Source: Leptodontidium sp. MPI-SDFR-AT-0119
Lineage: Eukaryota; Ascomycota; Leotiomycetes; Helotiales; Leptodontidiaceae
Assembly (NCBI GenBank): GCA_020726505.1
Contig: JAHLEZ010000019.1
Location: 434,001-498,000, forward strand
Length of the DNA: 64,000 bases
Direction: 5' to 3'
Part shown: piece by piece, positions 60,932 through 64,000 of the stretch
Layout of the letters: each line of letters starts with the position of its first letter
How positions within the stretch are numbered: position 1 is the stretch's first letter
Notes under the pieces: generated by a model
What the model saw: only the letters and a program-made list of their open reading frames with translations
What the model was told of the DNA's origin: nothing
Databases searched by the model: none
Position numbers and translations under genes: made by a program

Positions 60932-61228
60932 GTTCCTTTCCCTCCCTCGTCTCATCTCACCCGCAATTTACGAATAACCCCAAAAGGGCAATCACTTTCG
61001 AGCACGAGCCAAGTTTCTGGAAACTCAAATCGAAGCAAAGGTCTTTGCTCACATCGCATCGCAGGTAGTCCGGACGGAGGATTTACTTTACCTTACTTCT
61101 TCCCACAGACCCAGACCGACAACGTCTGTTCCTCCAGCTGAAAAGAAAGCTTCCCTCGGCGCGCTGGCATTCCACCACCGGGCTTGCATGTCACCCTAAG
61201 AATCCGATACTTTCTTCTCTCTCTCACC

Positions 61229-61906
61229 ATGCCGGCCACCACCAACGGCAAGCCTTCGACAGGGCGATTCGAACTTCCCCAGCTCACGCCCATAAACTAC
61301 TCCCTCACCGACGGCACCGGCATTCCTCCCCCTCCAGACTCGCCGATTGAAGAATACGTACCTGCATCGGAGAATTCGCCCTCGGCGACAACGACGAACG
61401 GCCAATCCGCGACAGCCACAAATAATCATAATCATAAGAATGGCGGCAGCGGCGCGTACGAAGGCCGCGGTCGAACGAACACCACGACCACGGCTGACGA
61501 GCAGCCACCGATGAGCCCAGCGTCGTCGACGAGACAAGGCAGCATACGACGGTTCCTGTCGCGCAAGTCCCTCAACACGAATTACACCAACGGCACGAAC
61601 ACCAATGCGTCGCAGGAGGATCTGGCGGCGCGGCCGGAGAGCGCCATGAGCTTCGCGAGCCAGAGGCCGAGTCTGGCGAAGAAGAAGAGCGGGAGCTGGT
61701 TCAAGAGGCTTGGGAGCTCGAATGGTGGGAAGAGGACCAGTATTATATACGAGGATAAGAAACCCATTGTGGCTTCTGCGCTGCCGCCTGTGAAGAAGGG
61801 ACCTCCTCCGCCGAAATTGCCAGAACTCAATCAGTTGAAGGCGAAGATTGCGGATAATGATGACGGGAGTCTGGGGGCGGATGATATGTTCAAGAATATC
61901 AAGTAG
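61229..61906 (+). CDS. Fungal protein of unknown function, Ser/Pro-rich
   Basis: Intronless 225-aa frame. The ATG at 61229 is preferred over 61184 because it follows a CTCACC context and begins the hydrophilic protein. Low-complexity N-terminal half (Thr/Asn/Ser/Pro), then basic short motifs SIRRFLSRKSLN and KKSGSWFKRLGSS, a KKGPPPPKLPEL segment and the C-terminus QLKAKIADNDD ... LGADDMFKNIK. The spaced basic/aromatic motifs and the clean C-terminus suggest a conserved scaffold or membrane-associated regulator, but I know no function. The long CT-rich, CTG-containing leader is typical of regulated fungal genes. Confidence 0.7.
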   Translation: MPATTNGKPSTGRFELPQLTPINYSLTDGTGIPPPPDSPIEEYVPASENSPSATTTNGQSATATNNHNHKNGGSGAYEGRGRTNTTTTADEQPPMSPASSTRQGSIRRFLSRKSLNTNYTNGTNTNASQEDLAARPESAMSFASQRPSLAKKKSGSWFKRLGSSNGGKRTSIIYEDKKPIVASALPPVKKGPPPPKLPELNQLKAKIADNDDGSLGADDMFKNIK

Positions 61907-63421
61907 GCGGAGGGGATAGGTGGGATAGGGTTGGATACTGCTACGCGATCAATGGCTGGCATGGCTCACGACTACGATGATGTTGAGAGGGGATAGGGTG
62001 TGGAGGATATAGAGGAAGCAGATGAAGAGAGAGAGAAAGAGTGAGAAGATCGAGATACCCGGCTCGGAGCGAGCAAGCACTACCGCTCTTTTTTTTGTAA
62101 TGTTTCTTTTTTGGTTGGGCGGCTGCCTGTATGTGTATCGGTATTGATGTGTGTTTCGATATGATATCTCAGAGACATCAGGTGGGGTTTTCTCTTCTTT
62201 CTAGGGCATCATGGTAATGCCTCTCAACCGGCAGGCAGCCTTTTTATAATACTTCTTTTGGTGGTGGGGGTAAGGCTCAAGAGATAGAGCGAGAGGAGAA
62301 GAGAAGATGGGAGGAGGGAGGAGGTGGGAGGATTTTTCTAGGGGGTTTACAAAAATTCAGTTGTTTATTATTATGGTAGTATTTGATACGAACACGCGAC
62401 CGGGGGAAAGAAAGAGACGAAAGAGAGAAAAGGGCTACAAATTTGTTCATGAGCCTGTAATGTTTACCTACCTATTCAAGCATCCATCACATCTATCTTG
62501 TTCATCTTCTGAATTGGACCAGCGAGATTCAAACGTACATCAATCACTTCATGTACTGTACCAAAGCAAGCAGATTAACAATCCATCACCAGACTTCCCC
62601 AGATAAACGGCAAAGCGCCGTTAGTCGCAAGCCACAAGCCGTTGCATAACATCACAATCTTCCCCAGACTTTCGATAAAGATAAAAACCTTCCAGAAGTC
62701 CATCCATATCCACTCCACATTTACCCCTAAATATAAAACATTTCCATTCCATTCCAATCCTCGGTATTCCTATCTTATCCACACCCATGCGAACATCACA
62801 CAGCCATCATCCCAAATCAATCCCAAACAAATGATCTGCCGGTCCGGCACTGACACGGAAACTAAAACTAAAACCAAAACGTCTTCCCCTAGAGGAAGTC
62901 TTTTATGCATACACGCGTGCATTCCGCGTCAAAGCTGAAGACCTGAACCCAGAGCAGGTGTAGTGCCAAGCCACGTGCTTTGACCCCTTGCTACCAGCAG
63001 CTATGGCTCGAAAGCCATTCCATCCCATCCCGCCCGCAAGCCCAACGTCATTTCGCGGGTAGTTTGAGCTCAGCTCAACGTCTATCCGAATACTTCATCC
63101 CATTCGGCTCGCAAGGTAGCAACACCACAACAATGTCAATACAGACACCTTTACGGGCAAGTCAGGGCTCGATACCAGCTCTGAGAGGTGCATTGGGTGC
63201 GAAGAGTCCCAGCTTGATGTGTAGGAGGTGGAAGTCAGGAGCGCATGGATATATTGGATATTCGTTTTATCTTCGCAAATTTCGATAGAAGACAATTTCA
63301 AGAATGAACACCTCCTCTTGATATCTTGCTTAATTCCTCCCTCTACTCCAACCAATTCAAACCACACCCGTCTTCACCGGCGGAGCACTTTTCTTCGTCG
63401 TCATACCAACCATCTTCTTCG
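61907..63421. other. 1.5-kb convergent intergenic stretch
   Basis: GA-rich 3' flank of the preceding gene (61980-62060), then unassigned sequence up to the stop codon of the right-edge protease. No feature beyond short homopolymers. Confidence 0.5.
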
Positions 63422-64000
63422 TCACGTAGATTTCGGTTTCCCGGTCGTACTACTCTTCACAAACGACGTCGTGATTTTTGGTGCAGGTGACTGTACAGCC
63501 GTTGGTACAGGAGCCTTCGCAGTCGCGGCTGGGTAATCACCATAAGCAGGCAGCGAACAAGCACCCACACCAGAGGGAACGGCGTCGCTACCGCGACCTA
63601 TAGCGATCAGATTCGAACCGCAGTCTGCGGATTCGGCGAGGTGGAGGTTTTGGTTGTCTTGGTCGTAGACGACTGTTTTGGTTTAGTTAGCCAATTCAAT
63701 ACTCATAGCAACGCCAACCATCCACCTCTCAAGTTTCCCCCACGAGATAGCAAGCATTCAGCAAGTAAAGTAGAAAGAGGCGAACTTAATGTGAGAGATA
63801 TATATATATATATATATATCGAAGTGAGATAAGAAACCGGGACTCACCAAATGCAGCTCTCAAAAACGTATCCCCAAGAATATTAGTCCCTTCACCTCCC
63901 TCCATCAAGCCCAACGCACACAGACCCGGCTCAACGAACCACACGAACTCTTTCCACGGAACCCTGATGATCTTCTCGCCGAAGCCGAAATCTACGAAAC
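63422..64000 (-). CDS. Pepsin-like aspartic protease, C-terminal part (runs off right edge)
   Basis: Partial gene. The exon 63848-64000 encodes FVDFGFGEKIIRVPWKEFVW ... GLCALGLMEGGEG then NILGDTFLRAAF, the standard C-terminal pepsin-fold block. A 175-nt intron (GTGAGT ... AACAG, containing a long AT repeat) joins to exon 63422-63672, VVYDQDNQNLHLAESADCGS, then a Pro/Thr/Ser/Lys-rich tail ending KSTTGKPKST-like. The catalytic Asp motifs lie beyond the window. The Ser/Thr tail without a hydrophobic end argues against a GPI anchor. It is distinct from the protease at 53004. Confidence 0.8.
63800..63819. repeat. (AT)n microsatellite in protease intron
   Basis: About ten AT units within the intron 63673-63847 of the right-edge protease gene. 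Confidence 0.85.

Larger units (their letters stand above)
59421..61228. other. 1.8-kb intergenic stretch with microsatellites
   Basis: 3' flank of the amidotransferase gene and promoter/leader of the next gene. Contains an AT repeat at about 60085-60105, a CTG/TGC repeat at about 60908-60930 and a tRNA-like T-arm at 59736-59752 (minus strand). No protein gene is supported. Confidence 0.5.

Noticed and set aside
60829..61141. Leu-rich or Cys-rich plus-strand frames over the CTG repeat
   Set aside because: Products of the trinucleotide repeat in a probable 5' leader rather than genes.

Overview
The window is nuclear DNA of a filamentous ascomycete (Pezizomycotina). The evidence is short spliceosomal introns (about 45-285 nt) with GTATGT/GTAAGT-type donors, CTAAC/CTGAC-like branch sites and CAG/TAG acceptors, together with fungus-specific genes: an Och1-type mannosyltransferase, Rom2-type Rho GEF, PFA5-type palmitoyltransferase, V-ATPase proteolipid c' and an endothiapepsin-like protease. 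A leotiomycete is my best guess but is not proven. There are no operons, CRISPR arrays, rRNA genes or convincing tRNA genes. Exon joins were worked out by hand from splice signals and frame continuity. Every full model given has a CDS length divisible by three, with one exception, the aspartic protease, discussed below.

Left part (1-21.5 kb), all on the minus strand: GT32 Och1-like mannosyltransferase (2088-3328), a protein kinase with an altered HRD motif (7285-8552), a secreted GPI-type 5'-nucleotidase with a predicted 5-nt microexon (9412-11742), an RfeG-like protein (14826-15998) and DNA polymerase eta (18673-21185, possibly extended to 21528). Long intergenic stretches lie between them and include two hairpin-forming sequences near 6.0-6.3 kb.

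Middle (21.5-40 kb), gene-poor: a GT2 processive glycosyltransferase (27086-29064) and a DHHC palmitoyltransferase (29942-31928), surrounded by at least three loci for small Cys-rich proteins that share a W-x-C-C-x-C zinc-ribbon-like motif (24577-25029; 33815-34320; 35817-35981). This dispersed family is the least explained feature of the window. A 23-nt poly-G run sits at 39434.

Right part (39.7-64 kb), denser: PRP38 splicing factor (minus) divergent from a small membrane protein (plus), a three-exon mini-gene for an 82-aa Cys-containing protein (41801-42155), Rom2 Rho-GEF (44915-48743) divergent from the V-ATPase c' subunit (49538-50320), an endothiapepsin-like protease (53004-54516) convergent with a vacuolar/secreted metallophosphatase (54845-56724), a mitochondrial GatA homologue with a large C-terminal extension (57148-59420), an unassigned proline/serine-rich protein (61229-61906), and the C-terminal part of a second pepsin-like protease running off the right edge (63422-64000).

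The genes are mostly housekeeping: cell wall and secretory glycosylation (Och1-like, GT2, Rom2 signalling), nucleotide and phosphate scavenging (two metallophosphatases), proteolysis, translesion DNA synthesis, splicing, vacuolar acidification and mitochondrial aminoacyl-tRNA synthesis. I see no biosynthetic cluster and no intact transposon.
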